The notes under the pieces: model-generated
Told to the model about the DNA's origin: nothing
The model's database searches: none
What the model saw: the letters and a program-made list of their open reading frames with translations, nothing else
Shown here: one piece after another, positions 56,305 to 64,000 of the stretch
How the letters are laid out: every line of letters starts with the position of its first letter
Position numbering within the stretch: the stretch's first letter is position 1
From: Microbacterium paraoxydans
GTDB lineage: Bacteria; Actinomycetota; Actinomycetes; Actinomycetales; Microbacteriaceae
Direction of reading: 5' to 3'
DNA: 64,000 nt
NCBI RefSeq assembly: GCF_018224615.1
Contig: NZ_JAGTUK010000003.1
Coordinates: forward strand, 186,001-250,000
Translations under genes and position numbers: made by a program

Positions 56305-57593
56305 CGGAGATCCTGCTGCTGATCGCCGCCGTGCTGCTGGTGGCCTTCGGCGGCCTGATGGCTGCGATCGACGCGGCCTACGGGGTGACGTCCCGCGCCG
56401 GGCTCGCGGATCTCGCGACCGAGGGGCGACGGGCGAAGGCACTGGAGCGCATCGCCGCGGACCTCGACGCGCACGTCAATGCGGTGGCCTTCATCCGCGT
56501 GCTGGCCGAGGTGACCGCGGCCGTGCTGGTGACGGTCGCGTTCACGATCATGTTCGAGAACATCTGGTGGGCCATGCTCGCCGCGGCCATCCTGATGACC
56601 GGCATCACCTTCGTGCTCGTCGGCGCCAGCCCCCGGACGTTCGGGCACCAGCACGCCGAGGCCATGATCCGCGGCAGCGCGAGCATCGTGCGCGGTCTGC
56701 GCATCATCCTCGGTCCGCTCGCGCAGGGGCTGGTCGTCCTCGGCAACCGGGTCACGCCCGGCACGGGCCGCAGCTCGTTCTCCAGCGAGGACCAGCTGCT
56801 GAGCATGGTCGACGAGGCTGCGTCGAACGATCTGATCGAGGAGGACGACCGCGACCTCATCCACTCGGTGTTCGACTTCACGGATCAGTTCGTGCGGGCC
56901 GTGATGGTGCCGCGCACCGAGATGGTGACGGTGGACGCGGAGGCGACGACCGACGAGGCCATGGCGCTGTTCCTGCAGCGCGGAGTGTCGCGTATGCCCG
57001 TCGTGGACGACGAGGCCGACGACGTGGTGGGTGTGCTGTACCTCAAAGACCTGGTGCAGTTCGCCTACCGCGACGACCTCGCCTGGCGGGCGGCGTCGAT
57101 CCGTCCGATCGCCCGCCCCGCGACGTTCGTGCCGGAGTCGATGCGCGCGGAGACCCTGCTGCAGCAGATGAAGCGCGACGCCGTGCACGTGTGCCTGGTG
57201 ATCGACGAGCACGGCGGGATCTCGGGCCTCGTGACGCTGGAGGACCTGATCGAGGAGCTCGTCGGGGAGATTTCCGACGAGTACGATCAGGTATCCGCGG
57301 AGTTCGTGGATCTCGGCGCCGGACGCTACCGCGTGAGCTCTCGGCTGTCGCTGGAGGACGTGGGCGATCTGTTCGGCCTCGAGCTCGAGGACGAGGACGT
57401 CGACTCGATCGGCGGCCTGCTCGGGAAGGCGCTCGGACAGGTGCCGCAGCCCGGTGCGACCGCCGTCGTGGACGGCCTGGTCCTCACGGGTGGTGCCTCC
57501 CGAGGGCGCGGCCGCGGAATCGCGACGGTGTTCGTCGAGAGGGCCGAAGAGACGGACGAGGCGCAGGAAGAAGGAGAGCGACGCGATGACTGA
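56301..57593 (+). CDS. CNNM/CorC-type membrane protein with CBS pair (hemolysin family)
   Basis: Probable divalent-cation (magnesium or cobalt) transporter or regulator. The 430 residues include a DUF21 region with about four helices (1-140), two CBS domains (about 200-330; VPRTEMVTVDAE and DEHGGISGLVTLEDLIEELVG are characteristic) and a C-terminal CorC/HlyC domain (about 340-410). It lies in the ybeY-corC-era order seen widely in bacteria. The stop overlaps era by eight bases. Confidence 0.92.
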   Translation: MTEILLLIAAVLLVAFGGLMAAIDAAYGVTSRAGLADLATEGRRAKALERIAADLDAHVNAVAFIRVLAEVTAAVLVTVAFTIMFENIWWAMLAAAILMTGITFVLVGASPRTFGHQHAEAMIRGSASIVRGLRIILGPLAQGLVVLGNRVTPGTGRSSFSSEDQLLSMVDEAASNDLIEEDDRDLIHSVFDFTDQFVRAVMVPRTEMVTVDAEATTDEAMALFLQRGVSRMPVVDDEADDVVGVLYLKDLVQFAYRDDLAWRAASIRPIARPATFVPESMRAETLLQQMKRDAVHVCLVIDEHGGISGLVTLEDLIEELVGEISDEYDQVSAEFVDLGAGRYRVSSRLSLEDVGDLFGLELEDEDVDSIGGLLGKALGQVPQPGATAVVDGLVLTGGASRGRGRGIATVFVERAEETDEAQEEGERRDD

Positions 57594-58482
57594 GGACACC
57601 CGGAGCGGGTTCGTGACCTTCGTCGGCCGGCCGAACGTCGGCAAGTCCACCCTGACGAACGCGCTGGTCGGCGACAAGATCGCGATCACGAGCGAGAAGC
57701 CGCAGACGACGCGGCGGGCGATCCGGGGCATCCTGAACCGCCCGGACGGGCAGCTCGTGATCGTCGATACCCCCGGGATCCACAAGCCGCGCACCCTGCT
57801 CGGCGAGCGGCTGAACGACCTGGTGGAGCAGGTGCTGGGCGACGTCGACGTGATCGGCTTCTGCGTTCCCGCGACCGAGAAGGTCGGACCGGGCGATCGG
57901 CGCATCGCCGCGTCGCTCGACGGTTATCCGCGTGCGCAGAAGATCGCGATCGTCACCAAGACCGATGCGGCGGGGCGCGACGAGATCACGGAGCGCCTCA
58001 TGGAGGTCGATTCCCTGCGCGAGGACTGGGCGGCGGTCATCCCGCTCTCGGCGCTCACGCGCGATCAGCTTGACGTGCTCGCCGACGAGATCCTGCAGCT
58101 CATGCCGGAGGGGCCCGCGCTGTACCCGACCGGGATCACGACGGACGAGTCGAACGAGGACCGCATCGCCGAGATCATCCGGGAGGCCGCGCTCGACGGA
58201 GTGCGCGACGAGCTGCCCCACTCGATCGCGGTGGTCGTGGACGACATCGCCCCCCGCGAGGACAGCGACCTGACCGACGTGCACGCCTCGATCGTGGTGG
58301 AGCGCGACAGCCAGAAGGCGATCATCATCGGGCACAAGGGCTCGCGGCTGCGCGACGTGGGCGCACGCGCGCGGGGCGGTATCGAGGAGCTGCTCGGTAC
58401 CCGCGTGTTCCTCGGCCTGCACGTCAAGGTCGCGAAGGAGTGGCAGCGCGATCCCAAGCAGCTCGGCCGGCTCGGGTTCTGA
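57586..58482 (+). CDS. era: GTPase Era
   Basis: Essential GTPase that binds the 16S rRNA 3' end and guides 30S assembly. The 298 residues show G1 GRPNVGKS, switch region PQTTRRAIRGI, G3 DTPG, G4 TKTD and a C-terminal KH domain with IIIGHKGSRLRDVGARAR. The ATG at 57586 follows AAGGAGAG and lies inside the end of the preceding gene. Confidence 0.97.
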   Translation: MTEDTRSGFVTFVGRPNVGKSTLTNALVGDKIAITSEKPQTTRRAIRGILNRPDGQLVIVDTPGIHKPRTLLGERLNDLVEQVLGDVDVIGFCVPATEKVGPGDRRIAASLDGYPRAQKIAIVTKTDAAGRDEITERLMEVDSLREDWAAVIPLSALTRDQLDVLADEILQLMPEGPALYPTGITTDESNEDRIAEIIREAALDGVRDELPHSIAVVVDDIAPREDSDLTDVHASIVVERDSQKAIIIGHKGSRLRDVGARARGGIEELLGTRVFLGLHVKVAKEWQRDPKQLGRLGF

Positions 58483-58536
58483 GATGAGGCGGGGCAGGAC
58501 GTCGGAGGCGGCGGGCAGACCGCCGACCCCGCGGTC

Positions 58537-59064
58537 ATGAGCGGCCGCAGCGAGGACCCGAACACGCTGCGGCACGAGGTCTTCACACGGGTGTTCGACG
58601 AGCACTGGGCGGCGGTGCGCCATCACATCGAGGGTGTGGTGGGAGACGACGACGAGGTCACGGAGATCGTGTCGGAGGTGTTCCTCGGGGCGTGGTCGCG
58701 GCTGCGTCCCGGTCGGCCGCCCGGTCGCGTGTGGCTGCTGCGCGAGGCGGACCGTCGTCTGCGGGCCCGCGGCCGCCGGTCGACGACGCGGCTTCTCGCG
58801 CTCGACGCGCTGCACATCGGGCTGTCCGGTGACCCGGAGCCGCCGGGCCTGGTGGGCCGCAGCGAGGTGCTTCATGCGGTGGGTACCCTCAGCCCGGGCC
58901 AACGGCGTATCATCATGCTCACGTATTGGGATGGACTCACGGTGGGGGAGATCGCGGAGCTGGTGCGCGCATCGGAGTCACGGGTACGGAAGACGCTGCG
59001 TCTGGCGGAGGATCGGCTTCGTGCGGCGCTGGGCCTGGAGGGGACGGATACGCGTGATGCCTGA
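58537..59064 (+). CDS. ECF-like RNA polymerase sigma factor
   Basis: 175 residues. Region 2 (about 12-75) includes VFDEHWAAVRHHIEG, DDDEVTEIVSEVFLGAW and the WLLR motif. Region 4 (about 110-165) contains LSPGQRRIIMLTYWDGLTVGEIAELV and ESRVRKTLRLAEDRL, a full helix-turn-helix. Neither a region 3 nor a long linker is present, as in ECF sigma factors. The downstream gene overlaps its stop by eight bases and encodes a single-pass membrane protein, the usual place for an anti-sigma factor. A broken paralogue lies at 60576-60809. Confidence 0.88.
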   Translation: MSGRSEDPNTLRHEVFTRVFDEHWAAVRHHIEGVVGDDDEVTEIVSEVFLGAWSRLRPGRPPGRVWLLREADRRLRARGRRSTTRLLALDALHIGLSGDPEPPGLVGRSEVLHAVGTLSPGQRRIIMLTYWDGLTVGEIAELVRASESRVRKTLRLAEDRLRAALGLEGTDTRDA

Positions 59065-60037
59065 CAACGCCGTGCTGGAGCGAGCGCTCACCGCCGCGGA
59101 TCCTGCGCGCACACCGCGCGACGCGCAGCCCGACGCCAGGGCGATCGCGACGCGCGACCGCATCCTCCGCAGTTCGCGCGCCCCGCAGCGCCGTCGGGTG
59201 CGCACCGTGGGGTGGGCCACGGGGCTCACGGCGGTGGCGGCATCCGCTGCTCTCGCATTCGGTGTGCTGCTGCCGCAGGGCGCGGCCGTGGCTGGCACAC
59301 CGTCGCCGTTGGCGTACGAGGGCGCCCGGTCGCTCGCCGATACGGTGGCCACGGCCGACACCGACCTGAGCGTGTTCCACGAGCCGGAGACCCCCGAGCG
59401 GTCCGTGCGCACCGCGTCGTGGTCGTTCTCCGTCGACGTCGACGCCGGGCATGCCGAGATCGTGCCCCAGCTGTCGACGTTCGAGTGGAGCGACGATCTG
59501 TCGGGCGAGGCGATCTCGATCAACGGCGTGGCGTACGACCCGGGTGACGCCGTCGCGAACCAGGACGCCGAGGTCGTCAGCACGGGTGAGGTCGCCGCGC
59601 ACGTGACCTTTGCGCCGGGAGAGTTCCAGACGCCCGTCGTGGCGGTTCCCGGGGAGTCGCCGGCGGAGGTGCGGGCGCTGCTGGAGGCGTTCGGGCTGCC
59701 GAATGACCCCAGTGCGTTCGACGTGGTGACGGCGATCACGTCGGTGTTCGGGCAGTGGACGCTGACGAACGCGCAGCACGCGGAGCTGCTCGCGCTCATC
59801 GAGGAGTCCGGGGGCGCGCAGGCACTGGGAACGTCGACCGACCGGCTCGGGCGACCGGTCGCCGGCATCCGGGTGATCGCGGCGGACGGCGTGGTCAGCG
59901 ACGATGTGCTGGTGTCGCTCGACAGCGGCCGCATCGTCGGAGTGGAGCGCACCGTGCTGGTGGACGACGGCATCGTCGCCCCGGGCTCCATCACGGACTA
60001 CCGCATGTGGGATCTCGATGAGGAGATGATCGAATGA
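59057..60037 (+). CDS. Membrane-anchored protein, probable anti-sigma or sigma-partner
   Basis: 326 residues. A cytoplasmic N-terminus of about 47 residues with Arg-rich segments (ATRDRILRSSRAPQRRRVR) is followed by one transmembrane helix (about 50-70) and an extracytoplasmic domain of about 250 residues without cysteines. No zinc-binding anti-sigma (ZAS) motif is seen. The position, overlapping a sigma gene by eight bases, and the topology suggest an anti-sigma factor, but the N-terminus is short for that, so a sensor or effector is possible. The next gene overlaps its stop by four bases. Confidence 0.7.
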   Translation: MPDNAVLERALTAADPARTPRDAQPDARAIATRDRILRSSRAPQRRRVRTVGWATGLTAVAASAALAFGVLLPQGAAVAGTPSPLAYEGARSLADTVATADTDLSVFHEPETPERSVRTASWSFSVDVDAGHAEIVPQLSTFEWSDDLSGEAISINGVAYDPGDAVANQDAEVVSTGEVAAHVTFAPGEFQTPVVAVPGESPAEVRALLEAFGLPNDPSAFDVVTAITSVFGQWTLTNAQHAELLALIEESGGAQALGTSTDRLGRPVAGIRVIAADGVVSDDVLVSLDSGRIVGVERTVLVDDGIVAPGSITDYRMWDLDEEMIE

Positions 60038-60513
60038 GGCGGGCGCACGCGACTTTTGCGGCCCTGGTGGGCCTGGTGCTGGTGCTGACGGGGGCGCCGA
60101 TCGCCGCGTCCGCCGCGGCCGACCCGGAGGAGGTCGACCCGCTGGCTGCGCGGCTGCTGGAGGAGGTGCCGGGTGGTGACCTGGTCGCGCCCGGCCACAT
60201 CGTCTGGTCCGACCTCGACATGGAGTTCGTGGCGGCTGCCGGGGCGTCGAAGGCGAGTGCGCGGAGCGTGGGCAGCTGCGCCACGGGCCGCATCTGCGCC
60301 TACACCGCGTACAACCTCTCGGGGAGCATGCTGAGCTGGGGGAGCTGCACGACCACCACGATCCCCTCGAGCTTCGTCACCCGGTCGGTGGCCAACGCCC
60401 GCACCTCGGGCTACGCCCAGGTGCGCAACGGCAGCACCGTGCTCGCGACCGTGTACGCGAACGCCTCCGCCAACGTCTACGCGTCGGCCAACAACATCCG
60501 CTGCTTCCTCTGA
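60034..60513 (+). CDS. Secreted protein resembling peptidase inhibitor family I36
   Basis: 159 residues. The signal peptide ends near residues 26-28 (APIAASA-AAD), followed by a charged propeptide-like stretch. A C-terminal domain from about residue 84 holds four cysteines (CATGRICAYTAYNLSG, SWGSC and a final CFL), with beta-gamma-crystallin-like spacing as in I36 inhibitors such as SMPI. It is the third gene of the sigma cassette, overlapping the second by four bases. The target is unknown. Confidence 0.7.
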   Translation: MRRAHATFAALVGLVLVLTGAPIAASAAADPEEVDPLAARLLEEVPGGDLVAPGHIVWSDLDMEFVAAAGASKASARSVGSCATGRICAYTAYNLSGSMLSWGSCTTTTIPSSFVTRSVANARTSGYAQVRNGSTVLATVYANASANVYASANNIRCFL

Positions 60514-60533
60514 GCGCGCGTGCGAGGGGAGAA

Positions 60534-60548
60534 GGGCGTTGAGCGCCC
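60534..60548 (+). terminator. Small hairpin after the sigma cassette
   Basis: GGGCG, TTGAG loop, CGCCC. It may end the three-gene transcript; there is no T-run. Confidence 0.35.
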
Positions 60549-60575
60549 GATGCTCGGTGCAGTAGGAGGCGCCCC

Positions 60576-60809
60576 GTGAGTCGTCGGGCGGAGGAGCGTG
60601 CCGCCGAGCGCGAGCGCGTATTCACCGCGATCTACGCGCAGCACTGGGCTGCGGTGCAACGACATGTGGAGTGCACGCTCGATGACGACGCGGAGGTGGC
60701 CGAGGTCGTCGCCGACGTGTTTCTCCTCGCCTGGCGCAAGCTGGATCCGGCGCGCCCGCTCGGATTGGTGTGGTTGCTGCGGACATGTGACAACAAGCTT
60801 GGCTGGTGA
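60576..60809 (+). pseudogene. Truncated sigma-factor paralogue (region 2 only)
   Basis: 77 residues from a GTG start with AGGAGG upstream. VFTAIYAQHWAAVQRHVE, the DDDAEVAEVVADVFLLAW stretch and VWLLR align with region 2 of the intact sigma factor at 58537-59064. The frame then stops at NKLGW, so region 4 is missing. The break (about 60795-60810) abuts an Rhs fragment, which indicates a deletion or recombination joint. The start and ribosome-binding site are intact, so a short peptide could still be made. Confidence 0.75.
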
Positions 60810-61522
60810 CGACGACGACTGCGTTCAGCGGCTCCACGCCCGGGAGTCCAGGGCTCGCCTGCACGACCACCGTCGGGAGCTACGACGCGGCGGGCAACCC
60901 CACCGAGACGACGCTCGCGATCCCGACCGGGGCGCCGACGTTCGGCGGCACGAGCTACAAGACGACGCTGTACTACAACGCCGACTCGTCGCTGCAGGCG
61001 AAGTCCCTTCCTGCGATGGGCGGCCTTCCGGCAGAGATCGTCCGCAACAGCTACGACTCCTGGGGCCGGCTCAGCGGCGTGCGCGGCACCTCGATCGTGC
61101 TGGCGAACACGGTGTACTCGCCGATCGGACAGCTCGCCGAGTTCGCCAGGGTCAACGGCTCCACGAGCAGTGCGTACTCCACGTACGGGTACGACCCGGC
61201 GACTCGGGCAGTGCTCGCCATCAAGGACAACGCGGTGTTCGGCGGTCGCGGGCACTACGTCGCCGACCGCACGTACACGCGTGACGGGGTGGGGAACGTC
61301 ACCTCGGCGACCATGAACTCGGTGCTGCCGACCAGCGGGATGCAGAAGACCTGCTACACGTACGACAGTCTGCGGCGGCTCGGGGTGGCCTACCCGCTCG
61401 TGTACGGTTTTGAAGCCGCGAAATCCACCATTCTCACTGGCTCCTACGGGTGTGCGAACTGGTTCGAGTTCGACGCAGGTCTCCACGAAGGACGGTACTC
61501 GTCATGCGGAAGAAGGCGGTGA
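60806..61522 (+). pseudogene. Rhs/YD-repeat protein fragment
   Basis: An open frame of 238 codons encoding an internal piece of an Rhs-type wall or secreted protein. YD-repeat units are visible: SYDAAGNPTETTL, NSYDSWGRLSGV, YGYDPATRAVLAI, RDGVGNVTSAT and CYTYDSLRRL (about 60860-61383). There is no signal sequence, N-terminal sheath or RHS core hallmark (DXXGR-L-PXG). After 61383 the sequence no longer looks like Rhs. Intact Rhs proteins exceed 1000 residues, so both ends are gone. The GTG at 60806 is probably accidental. Confidence 0.75.
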
Positions 61523-62007
61523 TCCGGGTCGCAGCGGGCGCACTGGGGGTGATCGGTGCAGCGGCCCTGGCGGGATGCGTCCCGTCGCGGCCAGTTTTCA
61601 TGGAGCCGGTCGCCCTGACGGTCGTCGACGACCGGTTCGCGTGGGTGCAGTGCCTCGACGAGGCGTGGGACATCGACTACATCTCCACGGCCCTGCGAGA
61701 AGAGTGGGGATCAGAGGACGAGGTGGCGCTGTTCTCCGCGACCGCCAACGAGGGGCAGGCCGTCGCCGTGCCTCCCGGCGTGCCGATCCTCCCTGGCACC
61801 TTCCCTGACTTCTCCGTGACCAGCAGCCGGGAGTACCCGGTGTCGAGTCTGGATGGACCCGTCACCGTGTACGTCATCCTTTCTGGACCGGACCACCGCG
61901 CGGAGATGTCTTTCAAGAACGTAGCGATCGATTCGCTCGAGGAAGGTGCCTATGTGTACCACTCCGGGGAAGTGAGCAATGAGCCCTGCGACATGGACGA
62001 CGAGTGA
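61504..62007 (+). CDS. Putative lipoprotein
   Basis: 167 residues, not recognised. MRKKAVIRVAAG, a hydrophobic stretch and LAGC (Cys25) form a lipoprotein signal. The mature domain is acidic with a Trp/Cys segment (FAWVQCLDE) and a late Cys (EPCDMDDE), which could form a disulfide. GAAGGA precedes the ATG. It begins right after the Rhs remnant, where immunity genes of Rhs toxins often sit, so it could be an orphan immunity protein; that is inference. Confidence 0.7.
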   Translation: MRKKAVIRVAAGALGVIGAAALAGCVPSRPVFMEPVALTVVDDRFAWVQCLDEAWDIDYISTALREEWGSEDEVALFSATANEGQAVAVPPGVPILPGTFPDFSVTSSREYPVSSLDGPVTVYVILSGPDHRAEMSFKNVAIDSLEEGAYVYHSGEVSNEPCDMDDE

Positions 62008-62051
62008 GCGTTGCGGTCTTCTCGACGCGAAGACAGGCCGGTCGGACCCCT

Positions 62052-62073
62052 GCATTGCACGAGGCGGCAATGC
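62052..62073. repeat. Inverted repeat GCATTGC-N8-GCAATGC
   Basis: A perfect 7-bp repeat between the two lipoprotein genes, 45 bases after the first stop and 68 bases before the next ATG. It is either a terminator or an operator. Confidence 0.4.
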
Positions 62074-62128
62074 CTTACAGCCGGGTATTTCCACTCCGGG
62101 GATGTAGACCCACCGGCTTTACTGCCCA

Positions 62129-62134
62129 TAGTGT
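62129..62134 (+). promoter_or_regulatory. -10 element TAGTGT for leaderless mRNA of the second lipoprotein
   Basis: TAGTGT, six bases, then the ATG at 62141. Confidence 0.45.
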
Positions 62135-62140
62135 GCCGCT

Positions 62141-62623
62141 ATGGCCTCCCCGCTCAACCTTCGTGTGCCTCGTTCGTGGCGCTCAGCTCGTGCGGTGAGA
62201 CCGCTTCACGCGGCTGCGGTGCTGGGGCTCGCCGTGGTCGCGTGTGCCGGGTGCTCAGGTGGGGCCGTGCCCGATGTGGAGGTGTCCGAGGACGACCTGA
62301 TCGGCGTGTGGATGGCGACGTCAGGAACGGCGGAGTTCGAGCTGCATGAGGGCGGAGGGGTGAGCGCGGAGGACTGGCCGGCATCGATGTGGTGTGACGC
62401 CGCGCCAGACACCGGTGCGTCGTTCCCTTCTCTGACCGGCAACTGGTCCGCGGGATTCGGCGACAGCGCTTTCGCGTTAAGTCTGAATCCGCCCTGCAAC
62501 GCGATGCCTGCCCTGTTCGCTTTCGAGGATGCACAGGGTTCGGTCGAGCTCTGGTACTTCGCGCCGGGCGTTGACCGCGATTCGCACCCCGACCCCGAGG
62601 TGGTGTTCACGAGGTCAGGCTGA
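62141..62623 (+). CDS. Putative lipoprotein
   Basis: 160 residues, not recognised. An Arg-rich start and hydrophobic stretch end in VVACAGC. Either Cys35 (V-V-A-C) or Cys38 (C-A-G-C) could be lipidated, so the lipobox is unusual. The mature part has the segments DLIGVWMATSGTAEFELHEGG and LTGNWSAG, which look like a small lipocalin-type beta barrel (GXW motif), and three further cysteines. The leaderless -10 supports the ATG. It may work with the preceding lipoprotein, but nothing shows this directly. Confidence 0.68.
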   Translation: MASPLNLRVPRSWRSARAVRPLHAAAVLGLAVVACAGCSGGAVPDVEVSEDDLIGVWMATSGTAEFELHEGGGVSAEDWPASMWCDAAPDTGASFPSLTGNWSAGFGDSAFALSLNPPCNAMPALFAFEDAQGSVELWYFAPGVDRDSHPDPEVVFTRSG

Positions 62624-62675
62624 TACCCGCCGGAGCCCACCCGTCGTCGATTCCGCGGAGAAAGGAGGAATGAGC

Positions 62676-63110
62676 ATGAGACGTGTAGCGCCGATTCTCC
62701 TCGCCATCGCCGGGGCGACGGCGGTTCAGATGGCGTCGATCTTCCTGACGTGGCTGGGCTGGTTCGGCGGTGGCCCCCTGCTGTCCTCTCCGGCGGACAT
62801 CCTGAACCGGATCGGATTCGGACTACCGGTGATCGTCGTCCTGTCTTCGGCGACGTGCATTCCGATGATCTTCATCGCTCGCTCGCGACGAGGGTCGCGG
62901 TCGGCTGTGGTCGTTGCGGCGATCTTCGCTTTCGTCCAGGCGGTTCTGTACTCCCTCCTGTTGTTCTGGCACCCGTTCCCGCCGTATCCGGGTCTGACGC
63001 TGTTCCTCCTCGTCGGTCTCTTTGCGGTGAACTTCCTCGTCATCCGGATGGCCCGAGAAGTAGCGAACGGTCCACCGGACACTTCGGACGCGGCTTCACC
63101 GGCCGACTGA
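62676..63110 (+). CDS. Small integral membrane protein
   Basis: 144 residues with four hydrophobic helices (about 5-25, 45-65, 75-97 and 105-125) and a short polar C-terminus. It is not recognised. AAAGGAGGA at 62661-62669 is the strongest ribosome-binding site of this region; its distance favours the ATG at 62676 over the one at 62670. It may be co-transcribed with the lipoprotein 52 bases upstream. Confidence 0.68.
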   Translation: MRRVAPILLAIAGATAVQMASIFLTWLGWFGGGPLLSSPADILNRIGFGLPVIVVLSSATCIPMIFIARSRRGSRSAVVVAAIFAFVQAVLYSLLLFWHPFPPYPGLTLFLLVGLFAVNFLVIRMAREVANGPPDTSDAASPAD

Positions 63111-63166
63111 CGCGCCCCACCGTCCCGCACGGGAGCATGATGGAGACATCGACGAAGGGCGGGGTC

Positions 63167-64000
63167 ATGGCGAAGCACTGGGTGGCGACGGCGGCGGGGT
63201 CTCCCGAGTCGTGGGAGTTCGAGGAGTACGAGCCCGCGGCGCCGCGCGAGGGCGAGGTCACGATCCGCGTCCGGGCTGCCGGGGTGAATCCGGCCGATGC
63301 CAAGCACGTCGCGGCAGCTCGCCCGGGGGTCGAGTTCCCGGTGCCGATCGGGTACGAGGTGTCGGGGGAGCTCGCGGCGATCGGCCCCGCGACCCGCATC
63401 GGCTCCGGTGAGGCCGAGGTCGGCGACGAGGTCGTGGCGTTCCGCGTGCAGGGCGGTTACGCGTCCGAGGTGACGGTGCCGGCGGCGAAGGTCTTCGCGA
63501 AGCCGACGACGCTCACACACCCCGAGGCCGCGAACCTCCTGCTCGTGGGCACGACCGCGGCAGAGATGCTCGCCGTGACCGGAGCCGCACCGGGGGAGAC
63601 GATCCTGCTGCACGGGGCCTCAGGCGCGGTCGGCGTCAGCGTGCTGCAGCAGGCGCGGCTGCGCGACGTGCGGGTCATCGGCACGGCCAGCCCCGACCGC
63701 TTCGACGAGGTGCGACGCTTCGGCGGGCTCCCCGTCGCCTACGGCCCCGGCCTCGCGGACCGGGTGACCGCGCTGGCGGACGGCCCGATCGCTGCGGCGC
63801 TCGACGCTGTCGGCACCGACGAGGCGATCGACGTATCGCTCTCCCTGGTGCCCGACCGGAACCGGATCGTCACGATCGCCAACCCCACACGGGCCGCCGC
63901 CGACGGCTTCCTCGCGATCGCGGGGTCGATGCCCGACAGCGCCCGCTTCCGCGATGAGGTGCGCAGCGAGCTCATCGCGCTCGCGCAGGTCGGCGACCTG
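63167..64000 (+). CDS. Zinc-free MDR oxidoreductase (quinone reductase-like), cut by window end
   Basis: 278 residues are visible and the frame runs off the window. The medium-chain reductase plan is clear: an N-terminal GroES-like domain with AAGVNPADAKH (no zinc cysteines), GDEVVAF, then the Rossmann domain with LLLVGTTAAEML and the glycine loop HGASGAVG at about residues 149-156. It probably reduces quinones or enones with NADPH. The ATG at 63167 follows GAAGGGCGGGG; an in-frame ATG pair at 63137 is the alternative. Confidence 0.88.
   Translation, partial: MAKHWVATAAGSPESWEFEEYEPAAPREGEVTIRVRAAGVNPADAKHVAAARPGVEFPVPIGYEVSGELAAIGPATRIGSGEAEVGDEVVAFRVQGGYASEVTVPAAKVFAKPTTLTHPEAANLLLVGTTAAEMLAVTGAAPGETILLHGASGAVGVSVLQQARLRDVRVIGTASPDRFDEVRRFGGLPVAYGPGLADRVTALADGPIAAALDAVGTDEAIDVSLSLVPDRNRIVTIANPTRAAADGFLAIAGSMPDSARFRDEVRSELIALAQVGDL

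Noticed and set aside
60806..61522. Rhs fragment as a functional small gene
   Set aside because: It lacks a signal peptide, the N-terminal sheath and the Rhs core; the GTG start is just the overlap with the broken sigma frame.

Overview
The window is chromosomal DNA from a high-GC actinobacterium. Gene order and protein style (Rne-RplU-RpmA-Obg-ProB-ProA-NadD-RsfS, then LeuS-ComEA-ComEC-HolA-RpsT-LepA-HemW-HrcA-DnaJ-RsmE-PhoH-YbeY-Era) point to the family Microbacteriaceae, most likely Microbacterium; the genus is an inference from the reading, not from a search. I see no prophage, insertion sequence, CRISPR array or rRNA. One tRNA is present (tRNA-Ala, anticodon GGC, minus strand, 22204-22276).

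Layout. 1-11.8 kb is a housekeeping block: the 3' end of ndk, a VKOR-family protein, RNase E/G, L21, L27, Obg GTPase, the first and second proline enzymes, NadD, RsfS and an SDR. 11.8-21.5 kb is a peptide-use cluster: a fused two-ATPase ABC protein on the minus strand faces a plus-strand operon of M19 dipeptidase, lipoprotein binding protein, two permeases, a creatinase-like M24 protein, a proline-iminopeptidase-like hydrolase and a tandem Lrp/AsnC regulator. An exact ATGTTTC-N6-GAAACAT palindrome lies in the divergent promoter region. 21.5-30.7 kb is mixed: small proteins, the tRNA, a flavoprotein, membrane proteins, a family 3 glycosidase, a minus-strand DedA / App1-like / conserved-protein operon, and PabB. 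30.7-38 kb carries leuS, comEA-comEC, holA and rpsT. 38-41.6 kb holds a GH1 glycosidase overlapping an MFS transporter, and a hydrolase. 41.6-47.3 kb is a second, minus-strand peptide-type ABC transporter operon. 47.6-58.5 kb is a second housekeeping block (lepA to era), including hrcA behind a CIRCE operator.

58.5-63.1 kb is the only clearly accessory stretch: an ECF-like sigma factor, a membrane-anchored partner, a secreted I36-inhibitor-like protein, a broken second sigma-factor copy joined to an Rhs/YD-repeat remnant, two lipoproteins and a small membrane protein. The window ends inside a zinc-free MDR-type oxidoreductase.

The most general regulatory signal is a -10 hexamer (consensus TAGRCT, always TANNNT or GATAAT) 6-9 bases before the start codon of at least 14 genes on both strands, with no Shine-Dalgarno sequence. 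This is the pattern of leaderless transcription known in actinobacteria. Most other genes are tightly packed with 1-11 base overlaps and are probably translationally coupled. Bidirectional GC hairpins separate most convergent pairs.
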